Source: an uncultured Kangiellaceae bacterium
GTDB lineage: Bacteria > Pseudomonadota > Gammaproteobacteria > Enterobacterales > Kangiellaceae
DNA length: 33,251 nucleotides
Assembly (NCBI GenBank): GCA_905479925.1
Contig: CAJQOL010000044.1
Coordinates: forward strand, 1-33,251
Direction: 5' to 3'
Positions 9,287 to 17,594 of this stretch are shown piece by piece (positions within the stretch are counted from its first letter, which is position 1; every line of letters starts with the position of its first letter). The notes beneath the pieces were generated by a model. It made no database searches. It was not told the origin of the DNA and saw only the letters and a list, made by a program, of their open reading frames with translations. Both the position numbers and the translations under genes were made by a program.

Positions 9287-9760
9287 GTTGTGTCATCAGT
9301 TTGCAGTCTTTGTTGAACTGCACAAACTTGAGAGATTCATTAAAAACTAGGCGTTAATCTAACTGCCGCATTCTGAACAATTCATGAACAGCGCGTCAGC
9401 GAGAGTGCCTCCCATTGAGTTATTTGTTTATATGTGAACTATCTAACGTTCTTAAAGCAATAAAAATTCCCGCCTTTCACTATTTAGAGCGCCCACCTCT
9501 ACCTAAACGCGCTACTAGCCAAATGGTTGACAGCTTTTCCGAAAATTACTCTATTCATTTTGAGCGGCCAACCAGAGGCTTCCGAGGAAAAACAAATAGC
9601 TTGCCCCTTCCTTTAAAGAACTAACACAGCTATTCTAACCAAGGGCCTCTTGAGATTTCTGTATTGCAATTGCGTAGTTATGTGAAGATATGTAAAAATG
9701 ACCGGAAAAATAGCGTAAGCATTGGCTTTCATAAATGACATTTAGCGCTATGCGCTAATT

Positions 9761-9780
9761 ACACTTTTTAACACTTTTAG
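9761..9780 (+). promoter_or_regulatory. Candidate OmpR-family operator upstream of the mipA-like gene
   Basis: Two direct repeats, ACACTTTTTA and ACACTTTTAG, are exactly 10 bp apart and lie about 40-55 bp upstream of the possible -10 (CATAAT, 9817-9822), directly after an inverted repeat (9743-9757). Tandem half-sites one helical turn apart are the usual binding pattern of OmpR/PhoB-type regulators, and one is encoded 1.5 kb downstream. Binding is inferred, not shown. Confidence 0.35.
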
Positions 9781-9855
9781 TACAAGAAACTCCCGATAAC
9801 AAGTGCGGCATTAGGCCATAATTAACGAATGAAACTAACTAACTAAATAAAGAAT

Positions 9856-10800
9856 TTGAAACGATCAATCAACAACATGGCTGTCGCAACAACACTTAGA
9901 GGTTTGTTTCTCTTGGTGGCTGTTTTTTGTACTACGTCGGTATATGCCTCGGAAGTCCCCTGCTATCAGTCGGATTCCACCATAAATGATCCAACCGAGA
10001 GCAACCCCGCGGAATGCACCCAGATCGGCGAATGGAATTTTTCACTGTCCGTGGGGCTCGGAGCTAGAACCAACCCAATTTATGATTCAAGCGATATCCC
10101 TCTACTTCTATTACCGGAATTTAGTTATTACGGAGAGAGTTTTTTCATTGAAAATTTAGACCTTGGATATACCGTCTATGATTCTAATGCGTCGACTCTA
10201 AACCTACTGGCAACGCCGAGCTATGATAGCGTGTTCTTTAACCGCTGGGACCCTGGCAATTTATTTCTTAATATATCTACGGGCGCAGCAGGGGCATCTG
10301 GAATTCAGGGATTCCCTACCAACCAGCCAGATAGTGGCGACTATCGCGCCAGAGTTAGTCTTGACGAAATAGACCAAAGACAATTTTCTTATTTAGCTGG
10401 TATCGAATTTAATCATCAGTTCGAGAATTCAAACCTACAACTGAATCTGTTATCTGACATTACCAATACCCATCAAGGTCTCGAATTCCGAGCGGCATAC
10501 TCTTTACCCATTAGCGAAAACTTATTGGTTTCCGTTGGTGGCAGCTGGAAGGACAAAAAATTCACCAATTACTATTACGGAATTGGAGCACAGGAAGTTG
10601 ATAGCAGTCGAGCAATATACCAAACAGGTTCAAGTATTAGTCCGTTTATTCGGGTTAGTTACCGGTTTCCGGATACCTTCGCAAAAGGATGGCGAGTTAG
10701 TTTGGAGCATCAACAATTGCCCAATGAAATTACCGGAAGCCCTATCGTCGAAGAAGAAAGCGTAACAACGTTTTTCATCGGCAAACGATTTAGCTTTTGA
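9856..10800 (+). CDS. MipA/OmpV family outer membrane protein
   Basis: 314 residues with a signal peptide (hydrophobic 14-28, cleavage near VYAS-E). The mature part reads like the MipA/OmpV family: an opening beta strand WNFSLSVGLGARTNPIYDSSD, alternating aromatic beta strands throughout, and a C-terminal outer-membrane strand ending in phenylalanine (FFIGKRFSF). MipA is a scaffold for murein enzymes in E. coli and OmpV is an outer membrane protein of Vibrio; many relatives sit next to two-component systems. The start is TTG at 9856 with a weak AAAGA upstream; the ATG at 9877 is an alternative that keeps the signal peptide. First gene of a plus-strand set with the DUF3019-like gene and the regulator pair. 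Confidence 0.85.
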   Translation: MKRSINNMAVATTLRGLFLLVAVFCTTSVYASEVPCYQSDSTINDPTESNPAECTQIGEWNFSLSVGLGARTNPIYDSSDIPLLLLPEFSYYGESFFIENLDLGYTVYDSNASTLNLLATPSYDSVFFNRWDPGNLFLNISTGAAGASGIQGFPTNQPDSGDYRARVSLDEIDQRQFSYLAGIEFNHQFENSNLQLNLLSDITNTHQGLEFRAAYSLPISENLLVSVGGSWKDKKFTNYYYGIGAQEVDSSRAIYQTGSSISPFIRVSYRFPDTFAKGWRVSLEHQQLPNEITGSPIVEEESVTTFFIGKRFSF

Positions 10801-10819
10801 GTGTTTTGGCTTTAAATGT

Positions 10820-10839
10820 TTTTTCTTCTGGAAGAAAAA
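10820..10839 (+). other. AT-rich hairpin after the mipA-like gene
   Basis: TTTTTCTTC-TG-GAAGAAAAA forms a tight pyrimidine/purine stem in the 85-bp gap before the next gene. There is no T-tract after it, so it is more likely an mRNA processing or stability element than a terminator; it could lower expression of the downstream genes relative to mipA. Confidence 0.35.
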
Positions 10840-10885
10840 TTAAGCTTACTAATTATAAAAATAGAAAATAAGTCACTACAAATAA

Positions 10886-11293
10886 ATGAAAATTAGGGGT
10901 CGAATAAAGCAAATTATACCATTGCTTTTCTTAGTTTGGAGCGGTTGTCAGATGGCGACGGTTCAAGAACTGGAAGAGTTCGGCATGCTTTTGTCCCCTG
11001 AAAACTGCTTTCTTACCAAGAGCCAGCAAATATGCAGTATCGATATAACGGCGTCATGGCGTTTAGAATCACCAAGCGATTACTGCTTATTTGTTTCCAC
11101 CCAAACGGAACCGCTTAAATGTTGGGTTAATCAAACGCGTGGAAAGATAACCGCTCATTTCAAAGTCAACGAATCGGTGAAGTTTACCCTCAAAGCTTCA
11201 GATGGGCCGTTTATTCTCGAAAAGCGCTTAACGCTATATCGACAAGTAAAGAATTTGCGTAAGAAACGTAGAAATCCATGGAGTTTTTACTAG
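10886..11293 (+). CDS. DUF3019-like small exported protein
   Basis: 135 residues with a basic then hydrophobic N terminus (10-20) and a possible lipobox at VWSGC (Cys21; the -3 Trp is atypical). The mature part has four cysteines in the pattern ENC, QQIC, DYC, KCW, with paired Trp residues, beta-rich spacing and a basic end KKRRNPWSFY. That cysteine/tryptophan layout and the arginine-rich PWSF ending match what I remember of DUF3019, a family of unknown function in marine gammaproteobacteria often found beside MipA/OmpV genes and two-component systems. The role is unknown; a periplasmic partner or sensor of the kinase is a guess. Follows mipA by 85 bp on the same strand. Confidence 0.75.
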   Translation: MKIRGRIKQIIPLLFLVWSGCQMATVQELEEFGMLLSPENCFLTKSQQICSIDITASWRLESPSDYCLFVSTQTEPLKCWVNQTRGKITAHFKVNESVKFTLKASDGPFILEKRLTLYRQVKNLRKKRRNPWSFY

Positions 11294-11347
11294 AAAATTA
11301 AACTTTGTGGATTTCGCAACAATAACAACATCAGAAGAAAAAACACT

Positions 11348-12043
11348 ATGAGTAAGACAAAGATACTGCTAGTAGAAGATGACCTTAAACTTGCGGCACT
11401 AGTAAAACAATATTTAGAAAATGCGGGGTTTGAAGTTGCTTCAGAATCAGACGGAAATAAAGCAATAGAAACCCTTAAGACTTTTTCCCCAGACTTGCTA
11501 ATCTTAGATATCATGCTCCCCGGTAAAGATGGTTTGACAATCTGTAAAGAAGTTAGACCTTTTTTTCTAAACCCAATACTAATGCTTACTGCGCGTAATG
11601 AAGATTTTGACCAGGTTTTAGGCCTAGAGTTTGGCGCAGATGATTACGTCATTAAGCCTGCTGAACCTCGTGTATTACTTGCTCGTATCAATGCATTGTT
11701 ACGCCGCAGCCAATACTCGAACACACCGGATGATGCAGCCATTACCTTTGGTGAACTCACAATCGATAGGCAATCCCGTGAAGTCACTTTAGAAGGGACA
11801 AAAATAGCCCTATCTACCCATGAGTTTGACTTATTAATGACACTCTCTCTTGAGGCTGGCAAAATTCTAAATCGTGATTACCTCTTCGAGAAACTATACA
11901 ATAGAGAATATGATGGCCTCGATAGAACGATGGATGTTAGGGTATCTCAACTTCGTAGAAAACTAGGAGATAGTGCCGAAGAACCGTTCCGTATTAAAAC
12001 GGTGTGGGGAAAAGGTTATCTATTCGTTGCTGATGCTTGGTAA
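11348..12043 (+). CDS. RstA-like OmpR-family response regulator
   Basis: 231 residues. The receiver domain (3-120) has the acidic pocket E10/D11/D12, phospho-acceptor D54 in LDIMLPGKDG, T81 and K103. The C-terminal winged helix (about 130-228) ends in IKTVWGKGYLF, typical of OmpR-type DNA-binding domains. The stretch LPGKDGLTICKEVR is close to the same region of E. coli RstA, so an RstA-like assignment is reasonable, but orthology is not shown. It pairs with the kinase gene 38 bp downstream and probably regulates the mipA-side operon, possibly through the 10-bp direct repeats at 9761-9780. Confidence 0.95.
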   Translation: MSKTKILLVEDDLKLAALVKQYLENAGFEVASESDGNKAIETLKTFSPDLLILDIMLPGKDGLTICKEVRPFFLNPILMLTARNEDFDQVLGLEFGADDYVIKPAEPRVLLARINALLRRSQYSNTPDDAAITFGELTIDRQSREVTLEGTKIALSTHEFDLLMTLSLEAGKILNRDYLFEKLYNREYDGLDRTMDVRVSQLRRKLGDSAEEPFRIKTVWGKGYLFVADAW

Positions 12044-12081
12044 TTACTTAATTTGGTCAAATAAGATAAAAGTTACTTTCA

Positions 12082-13365
12082 ATGAATAGCGTTTTCATTC
12101 GATTATACTTACTCATTGTCGCTACGGTTATTGTCATCGGTTTTGGCTTAGACCTATCTTGGCAGTTGATACAAGTTTCCAATGAAGAAAATGAATTGCA
12201 AACTAAGTACGCTCAGCTAGTCACCGAAAAAGTCGATAGCTACTCTCTTCAACAACTTCAAACATTTAAAAATAATCCTGCGCCAAATGACGCGGCGGTT
12301 GCAACTGATTTCGAATTGCTCGACAACTCATCTCCAATGGGTCAAGCACTGCTTGAACAGATCTCTGAACAAGATATTATTTGGGTTCAAAATGAAGACG
12401 GCAACTTTGCTTTCAACGCATTAAAAAATCATCCTTTTATTATAAAGATAAGCTACCCGGAAGCGAAGGATATCAACACACTTAAATATGCACTGGTGGT
12501 CCTATTTTACAGCTTAATAGCACTAGTTATTTATTTCTGGTTCCGCCCTCTATCATCGGATCTCAACAAGCTTGAAAAAGCAGTAAAGGAGTTTGATAAC
12601 CATCAATGGCAGTCGAAAGTGCGCCTGCCTTCTACCTCGTCAATTAAACATTTGGCTTCAGCTTACAATGGCTTGTTGGATAAGATTAAGCTATTGGTCG
12701 AAACGCAGCAGTCTATGTCCCACGCTATATCCCACGAATTGAGAACACCGTTAGCGAGAGTGCGTTTTTCTTTACAAATGGCCCAAGAAAGCACGGATAC
12801 TAAAGCCATAAAACTGCAGTTAGAAAGTATTGAAGATGATGTTTCTGAAATGAACGATCTGATTAGTGAGTTACTTAACTTTGCTGCTCTAGAAAACACC
12901 ACAAAATTAGCGACCCAAGAAAAGGGCGACCTTAAAGAGCTAATTAAAAACGTCGTTAACCGATTAAAGATCGACCCTAGTCGCTTTAAGATTTCAGTGA
13001 ATTCAGAGATAACAAACAATATAGCAAAATGCGACAACTACTTAATGGAACGAGCTATTCAAAATCTGCTGGTTAATGCCACTAAGTTTGCACGTAACGC
13101 TATTTCAATTACTCTTTGGGAAGACAAAAGTAATTATCACATTTGTGTGAATGATGATGGTCCAGGAATTCCAGAGGAAAACAGGTCTAAAATTTTCGAG
13201 TCTTTTGTCCAACTTAACGATAAGAATAAAAGCCAAGGATTTGGCCTTGGCCTAGCCATTGTAAAACGAGTCATGTTATTACATCAGGGGACTGCTGAAG
13301 TTACACAATCAAAATTTGGCGGTGCCAAATTCATACTGAGTTGGCCTAAAAATAAAGAAAGCTAA
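12082..13365 (+). CDS. RstB-like sensor histidine kinase
   Basis: 427 residues. Membrane helices at about 7-24 and 134-153 flank a small periplasmic domain (about 110 residues, few aromatic residues, no known sensor fold that I recognise). Then come a HAMP linker (FRPLSSDLNKLEKAV onward), an H-box SHAISHELRTPLARVRF with phospho-acceptor His218, and a catalytic domain with N box (NLLVNATKFA), DDGPGI and GFGLGLAIVKRV. The H-box neighbourhood resembles RstB. It is an inner-membrane kinase for the adjacent RstA-like regulator. The signal is unknown; the envelope proteins encoded next to it suggest envelope state. Confidence 0.94.
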   Translation: MNSVFIRLYLLIVATVIVIGFGLDLSWQLIQVSNEENELQTKYAQLVTEKVDSYSLQQLQTFKNNPAPNDAAVATDFELLDNSSPMGQALLEQISEQDIIWVQNEDGNFAFNALKNHPFIIKISYPEAKDINTLKYALVVLFYSLIALVIYFWFRPLSSDLNKLEKAVKEFDNHQWQSKVRLPSTSSIKHLASAYNGLLDKIKLLVETQQSMSHAISHELRTPLARVRFSLQMAQESTDTKAIKLQLESIEDDVSEMNDLISELLNFAALENTTKLATQEKGDLKELIKNVVNRLKIDPSRFKISVNSEITNNIAKCDNYLMERAIQNLLVNATKFARNAISITLWEDKSNYHICVNDDGPGIPEENRSKIFESFVQLNDKNKSQGFGLGLAIVKRVMLLHQGTAEVTQSKFGGAKFILSWPKNKES

Positions 13366-13427
13366 CTAAGTTATTCTGTCATCAACAAAGCCGAGTTCGA
13401 ACTCAATCGAAAGCCTGACTGTTATAC

Positions 13428-16220
13428 CTATAAAGAGCGATTTACCCAAAAGCCCTTCTCATATTTAACAACCTGAGTTGGCCAATAATGCTCATCCGGT
13501 TTTAATGTGATAATCGATTCTCTGCCAATTAAGTCAACGAAACGAATTCTAAGGTAGTCTTTATCTGAATGTTGCTGAGTCAATGCAATAAATTGCGATA
13601 AGTCATTGACCTTTTGACCTTCAATTTCAGTAATGCGATTCAATGGTCTAAGTCCAAAGCGGTTAGCTGGCGACCCGTACCAGAACCATGAAATGTAAAC
13701 TCCCGACTGCTCCACCCCATGCTGGGCAGCAATTGCTCTATGGGGAGACTGCAATAATGCGCCGGCCCAAAGATAAGCAACTTCAGTATCCTCAGAAGAT
13801 AACCGAGTAGCGTTTAACTCAATTGCAACCTCACTTCCTTCTCGCCAAACGGAAAGCTGGACAGGCTGGTTAGTCACAACACGATCAATATCGCTAAAGT
13901 CGCTTACGAGGTTACCGTCAATAGCGAGTAATAGATCGCCATCTTTCAATTTATCAAAAGCGTCGGTACCGGCTACTCGCTTGGAAACTTGAAGGACCTG
14001 AGTCAACTCGGACTCCGATTGAAAACGCGACATCCAAGAATCTGATAGCCCATAGTTTCTCGCGTTTGCAACGCTTAATGCCGATAGCTCGACATCAAGT
14101 GAGTGCCATTCAATACCGCCGCTTCTTAACCACTGTTTTTTCATCTTGAGGATCTGACTAATCGGTAGGCCTCGATCAAAGGTTTGCCCACCCGCTCGAC
14201 CAGCTGAGAAATTGGTCCACCAAGATCGAATTTTTCCGCGTTTATCAATAAGAATTCCACTGGCCACTTTAGGAGGATTATTAATTGTCACAGCATTAGT
14301 ATTAACCTGCTTAAACTGGGGCACTCTAGGGTTAGGGAGAACCAAAGGGTCATTAGAGGATACCGTTAATTTTTCGCTGATAAGTCGATTGCCGGTTTGA
14401 TAACCGACCAACCAAACGGAGTCTCCACCGGTTAAGGTCTCAGCACTTAATGAGGCGGAGCGGACATTAGTGTCTTTTAATAAACGAGTATCGTATTGTA
14501 ACAACGCAAAGCTATGAAGCGGGTTTATTGACAGGACTTTTACCGGCAGTTCGGCTATTCCAGCAAAAGTAATAGTAACCTCAGCCATTTTTACCGGTAC
14601 CGTATTTCTATCCGCTATGACTAACCCTCGCTCCGCATCTACCACTAAACCAGTTCCGGAATAGTTAGAATAATTTTGACCGTCAATATGATAAGGCAGT
14701 GCCGCTTTTACAAGCACTAATGACCGAGCAGCTTTGCTCACCAGTCTATTCGAGTGTTTCTTAAAGTTCACTTCTGACGCTTTAGGAGTGTTCACCTTCT
14801 GATTCAGGTCGACTGATTGACATGGCCAAAGGCCAGTATCGTCATTTCGTTTACATCGCCGATTTAGATGCCATTTTGTTTGGAATTTTACATTAGCAAT
14901 GCGCTGTACATTAGGGTTTCCAATGGTTACATATTTGACGCTAAAATACTCATCTTGCTCAAGCGTTGAAAAGGCCTGCTGAGCATCTAATAAATCGTTT
15001 ATCGTTAGACCATTAATTGATTTTATTACAACGCCTCTACCCAGTCCGGCATTGGCGAACATGTAACCAGGGTTAGAAATAAAAATACCATCTGTAGAAA
15101 GGTTAGTCTGCCTTGCTAGCTGATAAGAAAACTTGTTGAGTACCGCGTCGGAGATCTGGAGGTATTCGTCAGGAGTAATCGAGTGAAGGTTCTGCACTAA
15201 TAGCTCAATATCCAACGCCCTATTTTGTCTAAATATGCGCAGAGAGATCTTTTTTCCGACATGTTGGTCTAGAAAAATTTCAAACTTCTCATAACGATTG
15301 ATAAACTGCTGGCTTTGAGTTGTGGATGACAAAGAAACAATAATATCTCCAGGTAAAAGCAGGCCATCACTTGGCCCCTCTCGTACGGTTTTTAAAACGG
15401 TTAACATACCGCGTCCGCCGTTGTTCTCTCTAAACTGCTCTTCCAGCTCACTTGTTAAGCCTAACCGTCGAACTTCGTCAAAGGTTTTATAAGACAACGT
15501 CGATTGAATAGTGCCGCGGCTAATAGGTTCAGCATTTCGAATTGATGCCAACGCTCTAGTAACTTTATAAAGTGGAAGAAAAAAACTCGAAGAGGATCCG
15601 TTATTTCCACCGGCATTCAATGCTATAACTTTTCCCGAAGAGCTGATTACCGGCGCCCCGGAGGAGCCACCTGATGTATCCGCGGCAGACTGGTAATAAA
15701 AAGTATTAAAGTCGTTATAGCGACCGACACCGTAAAATGGTGCAGAACGATCGAGCCTCGCCAGCGTACCAGATAAGATTGACATTTGCTCACCAGAGTC
15801 ATTTCCGATGACCCTGATTTCTTGGCCTACCGTAGCCAGCGCTTCATCCAACACAAGCGCTTCTGGTTGAATAAACTTCAGTGCTTTGGGAGAGTATTTG
15901 AAAAATCCAAAATCATGGACAGGGTCGCGATAAATAGGGACCAGTGAAACTTCCTCGCTATTGGCAAAAATCGCCTGAGCTGTTACAGGTCCCGGTTGAA
16001 CAACGTGGCGATTAGTAAGGATAATTCCCTGCTTTGCATCGACAACAAAACCAGTTGCTTGGGTAACTTTACTTCCCTCTGTATCAAAAGGACGAACCGC
16101 ATTTATTCGAATACTGACAATGGAGTTACTCGCCTTAGCGACTACCTGGTTCCAACTCTGGCTTTCAGCATGAAGAAGACAAGGAACAACTAACATTATC
16201 AAGCAAAGGTATTTTTTCAT
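13428..16220 (-). CDS. Large exported HtrA-like protease: duplicated trypsin-PDZ unit with degenerate second protease half
   Basis: 930 residues with a signal peptide ending LLHA-ES. First unit: a trypsin-like domain with His72 (TNRHVV), Asp103 (PVHDFGFF) and Ser187 (GGSSGAP), then PDZ-like domains at about 265-345 and 375-450 (the latter with GRGVVIKSINGLTI). Second unit: a matching domain at about 495-690 in which all three catalytic positions are changed (ADRNTVP, NPLHSFALL, and no GxSG), followed by PDZ-like domains at about 735-805 and 825-905. This is the layout of yeast Nma111/Ynm3. Only the first half should be proteolytic; the second may be structural or regulatory. SD AAGGAA precedes the ATG. 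Convergent with the kinase gene (62 bp apart); the protease role is by family, substrates unknown. Confidence 0.85.
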   Translation of the reverse strand: MKKYLCLIMLVVPCLLHAESQSWNQVVAKASNSIVSIRINAVRPFDTEGSKVTQATGFVVDAKQGIILTNRHVVQPGPVTAQAIFANSEEVSLVPIYRDPVHDFGFFKYSPKALKFIQPEALVLDEALATVGQEIRVIGNDSGEQMSILSGTLARLDRSAPFYGVGRYNDFNTFYYQSAADTSGGSSGAPVISSSGKVIALNAGGNNGSSSSFFLPLYKVTRALASIRNAEPISRGTIQSTLSYKTFDEVRRLGLTSELEEQFRENNGGRGMLTVLKTVREGPSDGLLLPGDIIVSLSSTTQSQQFINRYEKFEIFLDQHVGKKISLRIFRQNRALDIELLVQNLHSITPDEYLQISDAVLNKFSYQLARQTNLSTDGIFISNPGYMFANAGLGRGVVIKSINGLTINDLLDAQQAFSTLEQDEYFSVKYVTIGNPNVQRIANVKFQTKWHLNRRCKRNDDTGLWPCQSVDLNQKVNTPKASEVNFKKHSNRLVSKAARSLVLVKAALPYHIDGQNYSNYSGTGLVVDAERGLVIADRNTVPVKMAEVTITFAGIAELPVKVLSINPLHSFALLQYDTRLLKDTNVRSASLSAETLTGGDSVWLVGYQTGNRLISEKLTVSSNDPLVLPNPRVPQFKQVNTNAVTINNPPKVASGILIDKRGKIRSWWTNFSAGRAGGQTFDRGLPISQILKMKKQWLRSGGIEWHSLDVELSALSVANARNYGLSDSWMSRFQSESELTQVLQVSKRVAGTDAFDKLKDGDLLLAIDGNLVSDFSDIDRVVTNQPVQLSVWREGSEVAIELNATRLSSEDTEVAYLWAGALLQSPHRAIAAQHGVEQSGVYISWFWYGSPANRFGLRPLNRITEIEGQKVNDLSQFIALTQQHSDKDYLRIRFVDLIGRESIITLKPDEHYWPTQVVKYEKGFWVNRSL

Positions 16221-16407
16221 CTGTTAATTTCCTTTGGGTATAAACTTCCGTTATTACAGATACAATGACCCATTGATTGAGCCATGTTAATGGGGATTAA
16301 TCTATTAAGTATCAAAAGTAGGCTAGTGCCATAGAGAGGCAAGCAATCAAAAAAGAAAGCTGGAAGCTCAATACTTGATAACTTGCTATGATTCGCCTAT
16401 TGGGCTC

Positions 16408-16438
16408 GGTTCGCATAGAAACCAGCGAACCTTTTGTT
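16408..16438 (+). terminator. Hairpin immediately after ispG
   Basis: GGTTCGC and GCGAACC (16408-16414, 16425-16431) make a 7-bp GC-rich stem with a 10-nt loop. The T-tract TTTTGTT follows on the plus strand, so the classic form faces the plus strand; on the minus strand it lies directly after the ispG stop with only an A-tract before it. It may act weakly in both directions and mark the break between ispG and the inserted block. Confidence 0.4.
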
Positions 16439-17573
16439 AAGATTGTTGAACATTTATTAAGGCTTCGCCTTTAGTCTTCTCTTCAAGAGAGGACTGCCGA
16501 CTCGCAATTTTGTCTCTTACTTGACGTTCAATCTTGTCGACTAATTCATCATTCTTTATCTTGTGGCTCTTCTCACCGCCATCGTATAGCAGGCTAGATT
16601 TTAAACCACCGGTTAACCCTAAATCCGCTTCTTTAGCTTCACCCGGTCCATTAACCACACAACCAATTATTGCCACATCTATAGAATCCTTCACGTCTTC
16701 AAGACGCATCTCTAATTCATTGACGGTTTTAATAACATCAAACTGCTGACGAGAGCACGATGGGCAAGCAATCAGATTTATTCCTCTGTTTCTAAGACTT
16801 AATGACTTTAGAATATCAAAACCTACTTTGATTTCTTCAACCGGATCAGCTGCCAACGAGACTCTAATGGTGTCACCGATGCCTTCAGACAGTAACAGTC
16901 CAAGCCCCACCGAGGACTTAACCGCTCCGGCCCTTAAGCCGCCGGCTTCAGTAATGCCAAGATGTAAAGGTTGGTCGATTTGACCGGCCAGTTTTCTATA
17001 GGCCGATACGGTCATAAAAACATCCGACGCTTTTAAACTAATTTTGTAATTTTGGAAGTCGTATTTATCAAGAATATCGATATGCCTAAAGGCGGATTCA
17101 ACCAACGCGTCAGGAGTTGGCTCGCCGTACTTCATTTGTAAATCTTTCTCAAGGGAGCCAGCATTAACACCAATTCTAATCGGAATATTGTTATCTCTTG
17201 CTTTTTCTATGACCGCCCTAACCCTGTCTTCTTTTCCGATATTACCAGGATTAATTCTCAAACAATCAACACCGTAATCTGCAACTTTTAATGCTATCTT
17301 ATGATCGAAATGGATATCCGCTACCAAGGGTACTGGAGAGGATAATTTTATCTTCCTAAATGCTTCAGCTGCATCCATAGTGGGTACTGACACACGAACA
17401 ATATCGGCGCCGGCATCGGCAATACGATTGATCTGTAATAAGGTCGCTTCAACATCACAAGTCTCAGTATTCGTCATGCTCTGTACGGCAATAGGTGCAT
17501 CACCACCTATCGGAACATTTCCAACCATTATCTGTCGGCTGTGCCGCCGTTTTATCCAGGACTCACCTTTCAT
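16437..17573 (-). CDS. ispG: 4-hydroxy-3-methylbut-2-enyl-diphosphate synthase (flavodoxin) IspG
   Basis: 378 residues, typical of the short bacterial form. The N-terminal TIM-barrel carries [10 protein letters not shown] and the conserved VQSMTNT. The C-terminal Fe-S domain has Cys270 and Cys273 (CPSCSRQQF), Cys305 (GCVVNGPGE) and Glu312. IspG is a [4Fe-4S] enzyme of the MEP isoprenoid pathway that converts MEcPP to HMBPP. It lies 21 bp downstream of rodZ in the same direction, so they are likely cotranscribed. In relatives hisS follows it; here the protease/two-component block does. Confidence 0.97.
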   Translation of the reverse strand: MKGESWIKRRHSRQIMVGNVPIGGDAPIAVQSMTNTETCDVEATLLQINRIADAGADIVRVSVPTMDAAEAFRKIKLSSPVPLVADIHFDHKIALKVADYGVDCLRINPGNIGKEDRVRAVIEKARDNNIPIRIGVNAGSLEKDLQMKYGEPTPDALVESAFRHIDILDKYDFQNYKISLKASDVFMTVSAYRKLAGQIDQPLHLGITEAGGLRAGAVKSSVGLGLLLSEGIGDTIRVSLAADPVEEIKVGFDILKSLSLRNRGINLIACPSCSRQQFDVIKTVNELEMRLEDVKDSIDVAIIGCVVNGPGEAKEADLGLTGGLKSSLLYDGGEKSHKIKNDELVDKIERQVRDKIASRQSSLEEKTKGEALINVQQS

Positions 17574-17594
17574 TACTACTACTCTCAGATTAAA

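Larger units (their letters stand above)
9262..9855. other. Divergent regulatory region (594 bp) between small lipoprotein and mipA-like gene
   Basis: No convincing gene. Visible structure: the lipoprotein -10 at 9281-9286; a direct repeat ATTCTGAACA / ATTCATGAACA at 9370-9390 (near-helical 10-11-bp period); an inverted repeat TAGCGC-TAT-GCGCTA at 9743-9757; a direct repeat ACACTTTTTA / ACACTTTTAG at 9761-9780 (exact 10-bp period); and CATAAT at 9817-9822 as a possible -10 for mipA. A 69-codon TTG-initiated frame at 9415-9624 has no ribosome binding site and I reject it. Confidence 0.55.

Noticed and set aside
9415-9624. 69-codon frame starting with TTG in the divergent regulatory region
   Set aside because: No ribosome binding site, no recognisable family and odd composition; most likely chance.
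13393-13404. Palindrome GAGTTCGAACTC between the kinase and protease genes as a terminator
   Set aside because: Only 12 bp with no loop and no T-tract; too weak to call.
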